Assembly (NCBI GenBank): GCA_041664345.1
Contig: JBAYKX010000006.1
Coordinates: 1 to 64,000, forward strand
From: GWE2-40-63 sp041664345
GTDB taxonomy: Bacteria; Bacteroidota; Bacteroidia; Bacteroidales; SZUA-534
Direction of reading: 5' to 3'
DNA: 64,000 bases
Of the stretch, positions 38,285 to 46,917 are shown in pieces (positions within the stretch are counted from its first letter, which is position 1; each line of letters opens with the position of its first letter). The position numbers and the translations under genes are program-made. The notes beneath the pieces were generated by a model. It was not told the DNA's origin. It ran no database searches and saw nothing but the letters and a program-made list of their open reading frames with translations.

Positions 38285-39106
38285 ATGATAGTATTTCCGA
38301 ATGCAAAAATAAATCTTGGCCTTTCAATCCTGAACAAAAGAGCCGATGGGTATCATAATCTGGAAACAGTGATGTATCCTATAAATTTGACCGACATAAT
38401 TACATTGAATTTATCCTGCCCATCGAATGAAGAGAAAGTTACCTTTTGTACCACCGGTCTCAAAATTGATGGAAATCCGGATGAAAATCTGATTATTAAA
38501 GCATATAACTTATTAAATACTGATTTCCATCTGCCTTCACTTTCGGTTCATTTACATAAAACAATTCCTTTTGGCGCAGGATTGGGTGGAGGTTCGGCTG
38601 ATGGAGCATTTACGCTGAGTGGGTTAATCCGCTTGCTGAAATTAAATATAAGTGATAAAAAACTTGAGAACTACGCAGCACAATTGGGAAGCGATTGCCC
38701 CATGTTTATAAAGAATAAACCGGTGTTGGCGGAAGGCCGGGGTGAGCTGCTAAGCCCTTTAATTATTGACCTTTCAGCTTACTGTATTGCAGTGATAATT
38801 CCACCCGTTACTATAAGTACCAAAGAGGCATATAGCATGGTAAAACCATCGATACCTTCCGTTAGAGTTATAGAAATTATTAAAGAACCTATTGAAACTT
38901 GGAAGAGTGTTTTGTTAAACGATTTTGAGACCTCAGTTTTTAAACAAAAACCTGAAATAAAAACAATTAAAGAAAAGCTTTACGAGGTTGGGGCTATTTA
39001 TGCATCCTTATCAGGAAGTGGTTCGGCCACCTTTGGAATATTTAAGAGCAAACCCGATTTGAAAAATATTTTCCCGAAAAATTATTTTATTTGGTTATCA
39101 AAGTAA
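38285..39106 (+). CDS. ispE: 4-diphosphocytidyl-2-C-methyl-D-erythritol kinase
   Basis: A 273-residue GHMP kinase of the MEP isoprenoid pathway. The ATP loop is PFGAGLGGGSADGA; substrate motif NAKINLGLSI opens the protein; SGSGSATFGIF is the third GHMP motif. It diverges from dnaB and feeds the isoprenyl chain used by uppS. Confidence 0.96.
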   Translation: MIVFPNAKINLGLSILNKRADGYHNLETVMYPINLTDIITLNLSCPSNEEKVTFCTTGLKIDGNPDENLIIKAYNLLNTDFHLPSLSVHLHKTIPFGAGLGGGSADGAFTLSGLIRLLKLNISDKKLENYAAQLGSDCPMFIKNKPVLAEGRGELLSPLIIDLSAYCIAVIIPPVTISTKEAYSMVKPSIPSVRVIEIIKEPIETWKSVLLNDFETSVFKQKPEIKTIKEKLYEVGAIYASLSGSGSATFGIFKSKPDLKNIFPKNYFIWLSK

Positions 39107-39110
39107 AAAA

Positions 39111-39133
39111 AGGCAGCTTTCGCTGTCTCTTTC
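39111..39133 (+). terminator. Weak terminator-like hairpin after ispE
   Basis: AGGCAGC pairs with GCTGTCT across loop TTTC with one G-U pair, followed by CTTTCT. The stem is short, so this is tentative. Confidence 0.4.
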
Positions 39134-39135
39134 TA

Positions 39136-39181
39136 CCTAAGTTGAGCGATTTGAGCGCAGCGAAAAAGCTCTTTACTTAGG
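39136..39181. repeat. REP-like palindrome, second copy
   Basis: CCTAAGTTGAGC at the left end pairs imperfectly with GCTCTTTACTTAGG at the right. The left arm continues GATTTG, giving the same TTGAGCGATTTG word as 9129-9140 and 42945-42956, and the GAAAAAGC...CTTTACTT interior is shared with the copy at 42940-43025. Confidence 0.7.
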
Positions 39182-39352
39182 CATTATAAGTATTTAACAA
39201 ACACTTTTCGTTAATTATCCTATTAGTATTATTTTGCATATAGAGTTGGAAATCAAAAAATTAAATGGCATTAATCTATTCTCAATTGATAAAGCGGGAA
39301 ATCTCAACACTGATAAATGCGAAAAAAAGAGGATGCGATTAAAATTATTTTC

Positions 39353-39360
39353 TATTTTTG
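39353..39360 (+). promoter_or_regulatory. Predicted promoter of the duplicated-start lipoprotein
   Basis: TATTTTTG matches TAnnTTTG and lies 31 bases before the first ATG copy at 39391. No -33 element was evident. Confidence 0.45.
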
Positions 39361-39390
39361 GCGCCTTAAAAAACTATTAAATTATAAGAA

Positions 39391-39435
39391 ATGAAAATTA
39401 AGATTTATAAAAAATGAAAATTAAGATTTATAAAA
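39391..39435 (+). repeat. 23-base tandem duplication over a start codon
   Basis: The word ATGAAAATTAAGATTTATAA occurs at 39391 and again at 39414, a period of 23 bases. Since 23 is not a multiple of three, the first ATG now reads only MKIKIYKK before TGA, making a tiny upstream frame, and the lipoprotein must start at the second copy. Confidence 0.85.
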
Positions 39436-39853
39436 TGTTTTCTAATGCCTTACTAAGTATAGCAATAATGAGTTCTTGTTCAAAAGAGGATATGCCTGAT
39501 TATGTGGGCAAATGGTCTTCGGAATATACTGACCAAGCAATAACCTATAAAGAGACAATAACTTTAGGCGAGAGCAGCTTCAATATTTCATCCTTAATGA
39601 GTTTTGGACTTTATTTTACTGAAGTTGGGGGTGCAAAGGGTTCTCTATTGTAGTAAGTGGCAATAAAATGACTGCAAACATTACATCCGAAGCCAGCTAC
39701 GATTTGGTTAATGTTAAGTTAGTTTGGGTGAATGTTGATAAAACTATGATTTTTGAATACACTTTATCGGGAGAAACACTGACGCTTAAGTATGATGAAA
39801 ATGAAAATGGCACTTATGAAGTTGACGAGATAACTAAGTATACTAAAGAATAA
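39414..39853 (+). pseudogene. Small lipoprotein (lipocalin-like), frameshifted
   Basis: The first part has a hydrophobic start with lipobox-like IMSSC and then YVGKWSSEYTDQAITYKETI, reminiscent of small lipocalin-like lipoproteins. The frame stops at TAG 39651. In the shifted frame the strand pattern resumes as GFSIVVSGNKMTANIT and ends at TAA 39851 with DEITKYTKE. One base added in the G5 run 39627-39631 or in AAAGGG 39635-39640 would join them into about 146 residues. The function is unknown. Confidence 0.65.
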
Positions 39854-40038
39854 CTATAGTATTTTCATTTTAATCTCAAATTAAGCATTAAAAAAATGCT
39901 TATTCGCATATCCCGAATAGCTATTGGGATATAATTCAGAATGTTGAAACATTCTTCAAACAATTTCTATGTCGCGATTACCCTCATAGATTCTATATTT
40001 CAGGTTTTAATCCCTTCTATCGATTAATTCGGGTTAAA
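39854..40038. other. Spacer with hairpins and a dispersed 16-base word
   Basis: Contains the inverted repeat ATATCCC...GGGATAT (39918-39942) around AATAGCTATT, and GAATGT...ACATTC just after. At 39959-39974 AACAATTTCTATGTCG is identical to 9216-9231. No gene is seen. Confidence 0.5.
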
Positions 40039-40194
40039 AGAGGCTGTCTAAAAAGTAAGAAAAACAATAACCGCATAGGTCGCAGTCACGAATGCTTAGG
40101 ATTGCTAAGTAAGCAAGGAATAAATTATCACTTTGTTAATCTTGGAGTCTTTTGCGTATTCTTTGTGGTTAAATCTTCTTTTTAGACATTCTCT
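40039..40194. mobile_element. MITE-like element
   Basis: AGAGGCTGTCTAAAAAG at the left and CTTTTTAGACATTCTCT at the right are imperfect inverted termini about 156 bases apart, with no coding capacity between. The termini resemble those of IS1182-type insertion sequences as I recall them. The interior carries TTGCGTATTCTTTGTGG, a common dispersed intergenic phrase. No clear target-site duplication was identified. Confidence 0.5.
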
Positions 40195-40272
40195 ATAGGT
40201 ATTTTCGACATTCGAGTAACCAAAAAAGAAATATTATTTCTAGTTGTTTTTTACTTATTATTCTTTTTAAAT

Positions 40273-42738
40273 TCATTTTTTCTGACTACACCGTCCGCAA
40301 TACATTTCTTTCACTGCAGTATTTTCAAAAACTTTGTACGAAAAATAGTCGCCATTGAATAAATCACAGTAACGCTGTGGGTTCAATTCATAAGCTCGTT
40401 GCATGGCATATTCAAACTTTTGGGTGTGCATCCGCTCTTCAAACTGGCTACAAATTGAAATATAGGAATAGATCAGATTTTCGGTTGCCGTATGGTTAGT
40501 TACCCAAGGCTCCAGCGACTTCAAAGCAAAAGTGTAGTCACGATAATCAATAAAAAGATCGGCAATTTTTAGCGAGTTTTGCATCGTTTCCTCGTTTATG
40601 TCTATAATTTTTTTAATCCGCTCAACACAAGCATCTTTTATTTTTTGATCGCCCACTACAGAATCAATGTAATTGATCAATTTAAACTGAAGTTTGACAT
40701 TTAAGCCATCAATGGTTTCTTTTTTTAAGGGAGTATAATACAACCGGTCAATACGAGTTTGCAATTGAATCACTTCAGAAACATCGCTAATGGGTTTATT
40801 GGCAACTTTATTAAAGATATCATTAAAAGCAATGTATTCATTTTCAGGATCTAGTTTAGTCAATTCTTCAACCTTCATTTCAAATATTTCAGTAGAAATC
40901 TGTTTTGTTAAGTGCTGAAGCCATATACGGTTCATTTCTATTCCGGCATAATCCTTTATCTGTGGAATATCTAACTCGCTTAACAGGGCTGGTTTATACC
41001 TGTAATTCAGAATTTGTTTTATAATATACTTTTGAATCGACAACGCCAATGCCCTATCCATTGAATCAACCGCAGTATTAAATTTTTTTATCACAAAATA
41101 GGACTCATTTTCACCGGAAATATCATAGGCAACTTTCATATCAATTTGTGCATACCGATGATTCCCGAGAATTGGCTCCAATTTTTTGTTCAACTTATTA
41201 GCCCTGATATAGCTTTGAGCTTCGGTCAGTTGCATGGTATCGAATGCATGAATTTCGAACTTTGAAACGTCTTTTTTAAAATCGTCCCAATTGTAATCCA
41301 TTACAATTTCCGTTTTTATGATAGTATTTTGTAATCCTTCTAACGACTTAACAATGCTTTCCGCTCTTTTTTGCTGAAGTATCCGGTTTTCGTTATCGGT
41401 TCCTTCAATTGAGGAATAGGCGGTTATTTTCAGATCATATATAATAAAGGCAGGTTCATTGAGTAATTTCAAAAAAGGCTCAATATCAACAGGTTCGTAG
41501 GTGTATTTTTTGTTTTCAAAAGGGATTTTGAAAGTCAAATCCAGTGAATCAGTCACGGGCTTGTATTGAAATCGGGAATTAATGGTAATGGTATCCGCCA
41601 AAAGCTTTATGTTGTTTTTATAGGTGCCAGTAGGTTGAATAATAAAGCTTTTTGCAATAGATGCACATTGATTTTTGTCCTGTATAATTATCAAGTTCAG
41701 TTCATAGTCATCTAGTAAAACTTCCGGTATTAATCCCAAGGCTACTTTAAATGCTTTAGGGTTTTCCTTAGTGTTGGCTACATTGTTTTTAAATAGCTTT
41801 GATTTGTAAATTCTTTTTGTAATAATTCCCGTAGTAAATTGATTGTGATCAACTATGTTTGGGCGTTTGCAATCAAATTGTTTTTTTTGCAATATATCTA
41901 CAGCTAACCCGTCTTTATTCTTGGAGATTAATTTTTTTAGCGATTTTACATCGGACGATTCAAAATATATTACGTTATCTTCAACACTGATTCCTTTTTG
42001 CAACTCATTAATAGTTTCCCGTTTTAATACTTTCTTGCATGTTGAAGGATCAAAAGGTTGTAATCCGTAGTTTTTTGTGCTGAATGGTAAAGTAATGTTA
42101 TCCGTTAAGGAAGCACCTTCGTTAAACGACTTGTAATTTCCTAAAACCACCGATAGATAAACCCTTTTTTTTGTGGTATCCATAGCTGCTCCAATGCCTA
42201 TTAAATTGTATTGGATGCTTTCCAGCAAATCCGCTTTTTTTGCTGCAGAAAACCACCTAAAAACCACATCATCCACTATTTTAGCATACGGATACGGAAC
42301 ATCCCCTTTTTTTACAGCAGTTTTTCCGGTAAGCTCAGCTCCCATGCGTGAACCACCATAAAAAGCAATTCGGTCGCCGGTTGTAGCTTTGCTTTTTTCT
42401 TTTCTAACGGGTTGTTCATCTTCAATGGCAGCCATATAGTCGGCTTGATCTTGAGCGGCCTTTTGCAGTAAACTGTCGATGGTCTTGGGTTCCAGTCCTT
42501 TTTTTTCAATAACTGTGTTTATTTGATCCAAGGTTATCCGTTTAATTACTTCGGTAAAGAGGGAATCGAAGGCGGCTTTATCCCATGAGTTGATGGTATG
42601 TGCATTAATGGTATAGCTTTTTTCGATTTCCTGGGCTTGTGATAATTCTCCACAGCTAAAGAACTGCAGAAAAGACAAAATTGAGAGGAGTAATATTTGG
42701 TTGGAACTTTTATTTTTTAAGAAAGGCTGATTACCCAT
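40273..42738 (-). CDS. Large exported protein with CAP-like and OmpA-like regions
   Basis: An 821-residue protein. An N-terminal hydrophobic segment (residues 15-28) and SQAQ near 36 suggest export. Residues 85-205 resemble a CAP/SCP domain (LLQKAAQDQADYM, then DDVVFRWFSAAKKADLLE and YNLIGIGAAMD). Residues 400-470 resemble an OmpA C-terminal domain, with ITAYSSIEGTDNENRILQQ and KRAESIVKSLEG matching the peptidoglycan-binding pattern. The remainder is helical and unassigned, ending with a CGRCSQ pair of cysteines. The domain calls are by eye and need profile confirmation. It stands alone, flanked by repeats. Confidence 0.6.
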   Translation of the reverse strand: MGNQPFLKNKSSNQILLLSILSFLQFFSCGELSQAQEIEKSYTINAHTINSWDKAAFDSLFTEVIKRITLDQINTVIEKKGLEPKTIDSLLQKAAQDQADYMAAIEDEQPVRKEKSKATTGDRIAFYGGSRMGAELTGKTAVKKGDVPYPYAKIVDDVVFRWFSAAKKADLLESIQYNLIGIGAAMDTTKKRVYLSVVLGNYKSFNEGASLTDNITLPFSTKNYGLQPFDPSTCKKVLKRETINELQKGISVEDNVIYFESSDVKSLKKLISKNKDGLAVDILQKKQFDCKRPNIVDHNQFTTGIITKRIYKSKLFKNNVANTKENPKAFKVALGLIPEVLLDDYELNLIIIQDKNQCASIAKSFIIQPTGTYKNNIKLLADTITINSRFQYKPVTDSLDLTFKIPFENKKYTYEPVDIEPFLKLLNEPAFIIYDLKITAYSSIEGTDNENRILQQKRAESIVKSLEGLQNTIIKTEIVMDYNWDDFKKDVSKFEIHAFDTMQLTEAQSYIRANKLNKKLEPILGNHRYAQIDMKVAYDISGENESYFVIKKFNTAVDSMDRALALSIQKYIIKQILNYRYKPALLSELDIPQIKDYAGIEMNRIWLQHLTKQISTEIFEMKVEELTKLDPENEYIAFNDIFNKVANKPISDVSEVIQLQTRIDRLYYTPLKKETIDGLNVKLQFKLINYIDSVVGDQKIKDACVERIKKIIDINEETMQNSLKIADLFIDYRDYTFALKSLEPWVTNHTATENLIYSYISICSQFEERMHTQKFEYAMQRAYELNPQRYCDLFNGDYFSYKVFENTAVKEMYCGRCSQKK

Positions 42739-42939
42739 TTTTAACTCTTTGGTTTAACTATTTATGTTGAATAATAACTGTACAAAACTAAAAATATTAT
42801 TTTAAACGGTATTCGAAAGAAAATTATTATTCTATTTGTTAATTATCAACTATTTAATATTTTAAACCGTACCATTTGTAAAAGTATTTTAACTTTGGAA
42901 TTTAACCTCATTCGTGATAAATTTACCAACCTTATAATA

Positions 42940-43025
42940 CCTAAGTTGAGCGATTTGACCCCGAGTCCTCGGGGGAAAAAGCGCTTTACTTGAGCAGATT
43001 TGTGGTAACAAATCGCTCAATTTGG
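42940..43025. repeat. REP-like palindrome, compound copy
   Basis: Outer arms CCTAAGTTGAGCGATTTG (42940-42957) and CAAATCGCTCAATTTGGG (43009-43026) are near-complementary. Inside is a second hairpin, CCCCGAG TC CTCGGGG. The right arm repeats the complement of the left half of the 9129-9158 copy. The element sits between the convergently spaced CAP/OmpA-like gene start and hslR. Confidence 0.7.
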
Positions 43026-43082
43026 GTAATAGTTAATATTTTAGGATATTTTTACAGAACAATTAGTGAGATTATATTGCAG

Positions 43083-43472
43083 ATGATAAGCGAAGGAGAA
43101 TTAAGAATTGATAAATGGCTTTGGGCGGTAAGGTTATATAAAACCCGTAGTTTGGCTACCGAAGCCTGTAAAAAAGGGCGGATTTCAATCAATGGTTCTG
43201 AAGTTAAAGCTTCAAGAAATGTGAAAATTGGCGATATGATTGAAGTTAAAATACCGCCAATTTTGTATCGATACCAAGTAAAGGAACTACTCCATAATAG
43301 GGTAGGAGCTAAGTTAGTTTCGGAATACATGACCGATCTTACGTCGGAACAGGAAGTAATAAAAATTGATATGATGCGTTTGAATTTGGGCGGATATCGC
43401 GAAAGAGGAGCGGGAAGGCCTACTAAAAAAGAACGGAGGTTATTGGATGACTGGCAGCAACCCGAAGAATAG
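43083..43472 (+). CDS. hslR: S4-domain RNA-binding protein (Hsp15-like)
   Basis: 129 residues from ATG 43083; the frame is open further upstream but that lies in repeat DNA. The S4 domain opens LRIDKWLWAVRLYKTRSLA, and the basic tail follows (GAGRPTKKERRLL). Hsp15 binds 50S subunits carrying stalled peptidyl-tRNA. In relatives it often lies next to pth, but here it is separated. It overlaps the following lipoprotein gene by 26 bases. Confidence 0.88.
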   Translation: MISEGELRIDKWLWAVRLYKTRSLATEACKKGRISINGSEVKASRNVKIGDMIEVKIPPILYRYQVKELLHNRVGAKLVSEYMTDLTSEQEVIKIDMMRLNLGGYRERGAGRPTKKERRLLDDWQQPEE

Positions 43473-44004
43473 GTTTGTTTTTTTCTTATCAATACTGGTA
43501 ATTGCTTTTTCAGCCTGTGATCTGGAGAATGTAAATTATTCTGATGTTCCTTATCTCGAATTTAAGGAATTGAAAGCAAAAGACAGTATTGATATTTTAG
43601 AAAACAAAAGTAGATTGGTAACCTTGCATTTGTACTTGATTGATGGGAAAGGTGATATTGGTGATTTCCCCTGTTTTGACGGTACGGAATATTATCCGGG
43701 TAATTGTTTAATTCAATTGCATTATTACAATGGTGATAAATATGTTTATGATTCAACTTTTCCAAAAGCATGGTTTCCGTGCTATGGTGATTCTGTTGAA
43801 ATGAGAATTACCGAGTGGTACACCATACCTCCGGTTGGAGATTTGGGTCAGGATAAGGCTTTAAAAGCCGATGTTTTTATTGATATTAGTTATACCGTTG
43901 AACCACAAAATTCATATAAGAAATATTTTTATAAGGTTACTGTTTTTGATGCAAAGCTAAACAGAAGCAATACCCTTATTACCGACACAATAATCATGGA
44001 ATAA
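43447..44004 (+). CDS. Predicted lipoprotein
   Basis: 185 residues with a lipobox IAFSAC and Cys at about residue 24, then mostly beta structure with several cysteines (DFPCFDG, PGNCLIQ, WFPCYGD). It starts inside the 3' end of hslR, so it is translationally linked. I do not recognise the family; a role as a surface or periplasmic lipoprotein is all that can be said. Confidence 0.7.
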   Translation: MTGSNPKNRFVFFLSILVIAFSACDLENVNYSDVPYLEFKELKAKDSIDILENKSRLVTLHLYLIDGKGDIGDFPCFDGTEYYPGNCLIQLHYYNGDKYVYDSTFPKAWFPCYGDSVEMRITEWYTIPPVGDLGQDKALKADVFIDISYTVEPQNSYKKYFYKVTVFDAKLNRSNTLITDTIIME

Positions 44005-44187
44005 AATGGTTTAATTAACATAAACTTATATTATTTGATATTTTTGTGAATACATGATTACCCTAATCAAAAAGCGAATCGTGTAACATTCATGCATAGT
44101 AATACGCAACAGGGTAATGAATAACAAATGGATGTTCCATGAGAATCCACGATTTGACAATCAAATAGTTAATATAATTGCATTCGA

Positions 44188-45432
44188 ATGAAAAAGAAAC
44201 TATGGATCATCGCCTCAGCTTTAGTGTTACTATTGCTTTTACTGGTGATTTTTGGAAGCTCCAAAGAAAAAAAAGAAGTTATTGTTGAAGTTCCGGTTAA
44301 ATCGGGAGTCTTTAAAATTGAAGTAAACACAACCGGCGAATTGCAGGCTGAAAGGTCAGAAAAAATACTTGGACCATCAGGTTTAAGAAAAATTAGGGTA
44401 TGGAATGTAAAAATTTCAAAACTAATTCCAGAAGGAACAATAGTTGATTCGGGCGATTGGGTAGCAACACTGGATAAAACAGAAGCTTCGGAACAGTTGA
44501 AAAACCTTGAATCAGAATTGGAGGTGGCTCAAACCCGATTTACAACAACAAGGCTTGATACTACTTTGGAGTTAAGGGGATTGCGCGATAATCTGATTAA
44601 TTTAAAATATGGTTTGGAAGAAGCTCAAATAAAATTAGAACAAAGTAAATTTGAACCACCTGCTACCATCAGGCAAGAGGAAATAAACTTATCGAAAGCC
44701 AACCGGACTTATGAGCAAGCCCTTGAAACGTATAAAGTGAAAATTGAACAGGCTAATGCACGAATGCAGGAAGTGCAAATAAAATTGGATGATGCGATGC
44801 GAAGGCAGGAATCTGTTTTAAAAGTATTGGAAGAATTTGATATAGTTGCTCCAAAATCGGGAATGGTTATTTACCGACGAGGTTGGCAGGGTGTAAAAAT
44901 AAAAGAGGGCGACCAGATTGATGCCTGGGATCCTACTGTTGCTGAATTGCCCGATATGAGCAGCATGATATCTAAAACTTATGTAAATGAAATTGATATA
45001 AGCAAAGTAGTTAATGGACAAAAAGTTGCGGTAGGAGTTGACGCATTTCCCGAATTGCGTTTTACGGGCGAAGTAATAAGTGTAGCCAATATTGGAGAAC
45101 AATTACCTACTGGCGATGCCAAAGTATTTGAAGTATTTATTAAAGTCCAAGGTTCCGATACGCTGCTTAAACCAGCTATGACAACCAGCAATTCGATTCT
45201 AATTGCCAATTACGATTCTACCTTATTTCTACCTATTGAGGCGGTTTTTGGGAATGATTCCATAAATTGGGTTTTTATGAAAACCGGCCTATCCGAGATA
45301 AGGAAGCAGGTAATAACCGGAGCATCGAATGATAATGAAATAATTATTAAAAATGGATTAAAGGTGGGTGAAACGGTTCTTCTTTCAATTCCGGAAAATG
45401 CAGAAAAACTGGAGTTAATTCCTTTGAAATAA
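44188..45432 (+). CDS. HlyD/MacA-type periplasmic adaptor
   Basis: 414 residues with one N-terminal membrane helix, a lipoyl-like half, a long coiled coil (about residues 90-210), the second lipoyl half with FDIVAPKSGMVIYRRGW and a beta-barrel/C-terminal membrane-proximal domain. It is the adaptor of a tripartite efflux pump and lies 7 bases before the permease. TATTTTTG at 44039-44046 is a promoter candidate. Confidence 0.85.
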   Translation: MKKKLWIIASALVLLLLLLVIFGSSKEKKEVIVEVPVKSGVFKIEVNTTGELQAERSEKILGPSGLRKIRVWNVKISKLIPEGTIVDSGDWVATLDKTEASEQLKNLESELEVAQTRFTTTRLDTTLELRGLRDNLINLKYGLEEAQIKLEQSKFEPPATIRQEEINLSKANRTYEQALETYKVKIEQANARMQEVQIKLDDAMRRQESVLKVLEEFDIVAPKSGMVIYRRGWQGVKIKEGDQIDAWDPTVAELPDMSSMISKTYVNEIDISKVVNGQKVAVGVDAFPELRFTGEVISVANIGEQLPTGDAKVFEVFIKVQGSDTLLKPAMTTSNSILIANYDSTLFLPIEAVFGNDSINWVFMKTGLSEIRKQVITGASNDNEIIIKNGLKVGETVLLSIPENAEKLELIPLK

Positions 45433-45439
45433 CTTTTAA

Positions 45440-46762
45440 ATGGAACGTTATTATAACGATATAGCCATAGCTTTTGAAGCTATTTTGGCAAATAAAATTA
45501 AATCAATTCTAACCGCTTTAGGGATAATCTTTGGAGTAGCTGCTGTAATAAGTATGCTGGCCATTGGTAAAGGAGCCCAGATTGAAATTCTGGAGCAAAT
45601 GAAAATGGTTGGAGTGAACAACATCATTATTCAACCCGTAATTGAAACTCAGGAAGCTGGTGCCGAAGAAACTCTGGAGCCATCAACTAAATATTCACCG
45701 GGGTTGACTATTTATGATATGGAAGCCATACAAAATTTTATTCCATCAATTAAAAGTATCAGTCCTCAAATAACTAAAGATACTTATGTGGTGCAATCGG
45801 GCATTCGGCGTTCGGCAAAATTGCATGGGGTAGTGCCCACTTTCTTTGAGCTTTTTAACATTCAACTACTAACAGGCTCCATGTTTACAAATTATCAGTT
45901 GGAACATGGTCTTCCGGTGTGTATTGTGAGTGAGGATATGGCTTTGAGGTTTTTCTCATCGGTTAACGTGAGTGGTAAGCAAATAAAGTGTGGAAAAGTT
46001 TGGTTAAGCATTATTGGCGTTTCTGAGAAAAGAACCTTAGGAGAGAATTCAGGAAAACTTGGACTTAGCTCAGGTCAGGATGTTATCTATATTCCGGTTC
46101 AAACCATGCTTTTGCGTTTTGAAAACAGAGCGCTCATTACCTCTATCGATTTACAGAAAAAGGACAATAATAACGATAACGAATCAGCAATAGAAACAAA
46201 AAAGGCAAATTACCACCAACTGGATAAAATAATTGTTCAAGTAGATAAAACAGAACATTTGCAGCCTATTGCCGAAATAATTGGTAGAATGCTTAAGCGA
46301 AGGCACCAGGAGGTAATTGATGTTGAGATAATTGTTCCTGAGTTACTGCTTAAACAACAACAACGTACCAAAGATATTTTTAATATTGTTCTTGGGGCAA
46401 TTGCCGGAATCTCCTTGTTAGTTGGTGGTATTGGAATCATGAATATTATGCTTGCCTCTGTATTGGAGCGGATAAAGGAAATTGGAACGCGGATGGCTTT
46501 AGGGGCGACCCGGAAAGATATTGTTTTACAGTTTATTGCGGAATCAACCATTATAAGCATCAGCGGTGGAATTGTTGGAATTGTACTTGGCTTTGTGCTC
46601 TCAGCTTTAGTTACAAGGTTTTCCGGTATTTTAACAGTTATTTCAGCAGGTTCGGTTTTTGTGGCTTTTGGTATTTCGGTGAGTGTAGGTATTATTTTCG
46701 GCTATATGCCGGCCAAAAGGGCTGCTCAACAAGACCCGGTGGTAAGTTTGCGGTCGGAGTAA
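45440..46762 (+). CDS. MacB-type FtsX ABC transporter permease
   Basis: 440 residues. An N-terminal helix (SILTALGIIFGVAAVISML), a large periplasmic MacB_PCD domain (about residues 50-300) and three C-terminal helices (GISLLVGGIGIMNIML onward) form the FtsX plan. No ATP-binding domain is fused or adjacent, so an ATPase subunit from elsewhere is required. The neighbours supply adaptor and outer-membrane parts. Confidence 0.87.
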   Translation: MERYYNDIAIAFEAILANKIKSILTALGIIFGVAAVISMLAIGKGAQIEILEQMKMVGVNNIIIQPVIETQEAGAEETLEPSTKYSPGLTIYDMEAIQNFIPSIKSISPQITKDTYVVQSGIRRSAKLHGVVPTFFELFNIQLLTGSMFTNYQLEHGLPVCIVSEDMALRFFSSVNVSGKQIKCGKVWLSIIGVSEKRTLGENSGKLGLSSGQDVIYIPVQTMLLRFENRALITSIDLQKKDNNNDNESAIETKKANYHQLDKIIVQVDKTEHLQPIAEIIGRMLKRRHQEVIDVEIIVPELLLKQQQRTKDIFNIVLGAIAGISLLVGGIGIMNIMLASVLERIKEIGTRMALGATRKDIVLQFIAESTIISISGGIVGIVLGFVLSALVTRFSGILTVISAGSVFVAFGISVSVGIIFGYMPAKRAAQQDPVVSLRSE

Positions 46763-46813
46763 GGTTTTATCTGCTCAATTGAAAAACTTCATTTCCAATT
46801 TAGCAGATAATAA

Positions 46814-46846
46814 CTCCCTCCTTTATTAAAGGAGGGTTGGGGAGGA
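46814..46846. repeat. CTCCCTCCTTT palindromic repeat, short copy
   Basis: CCCTCCTTT and AAAGGAGGG form a perfect 9-base stem over ATT, followed by TTGGGGAGG. It matches the ends of the longer element at 705-780. Confidence 0.7.
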
Positions 46847-46917
46847 TACTTTAGATCAACTTAAAACAGTTTTTTAATATTTTGACGAATTTCTAGTTAT
46901 TTCAAAAAAGGTTAATT

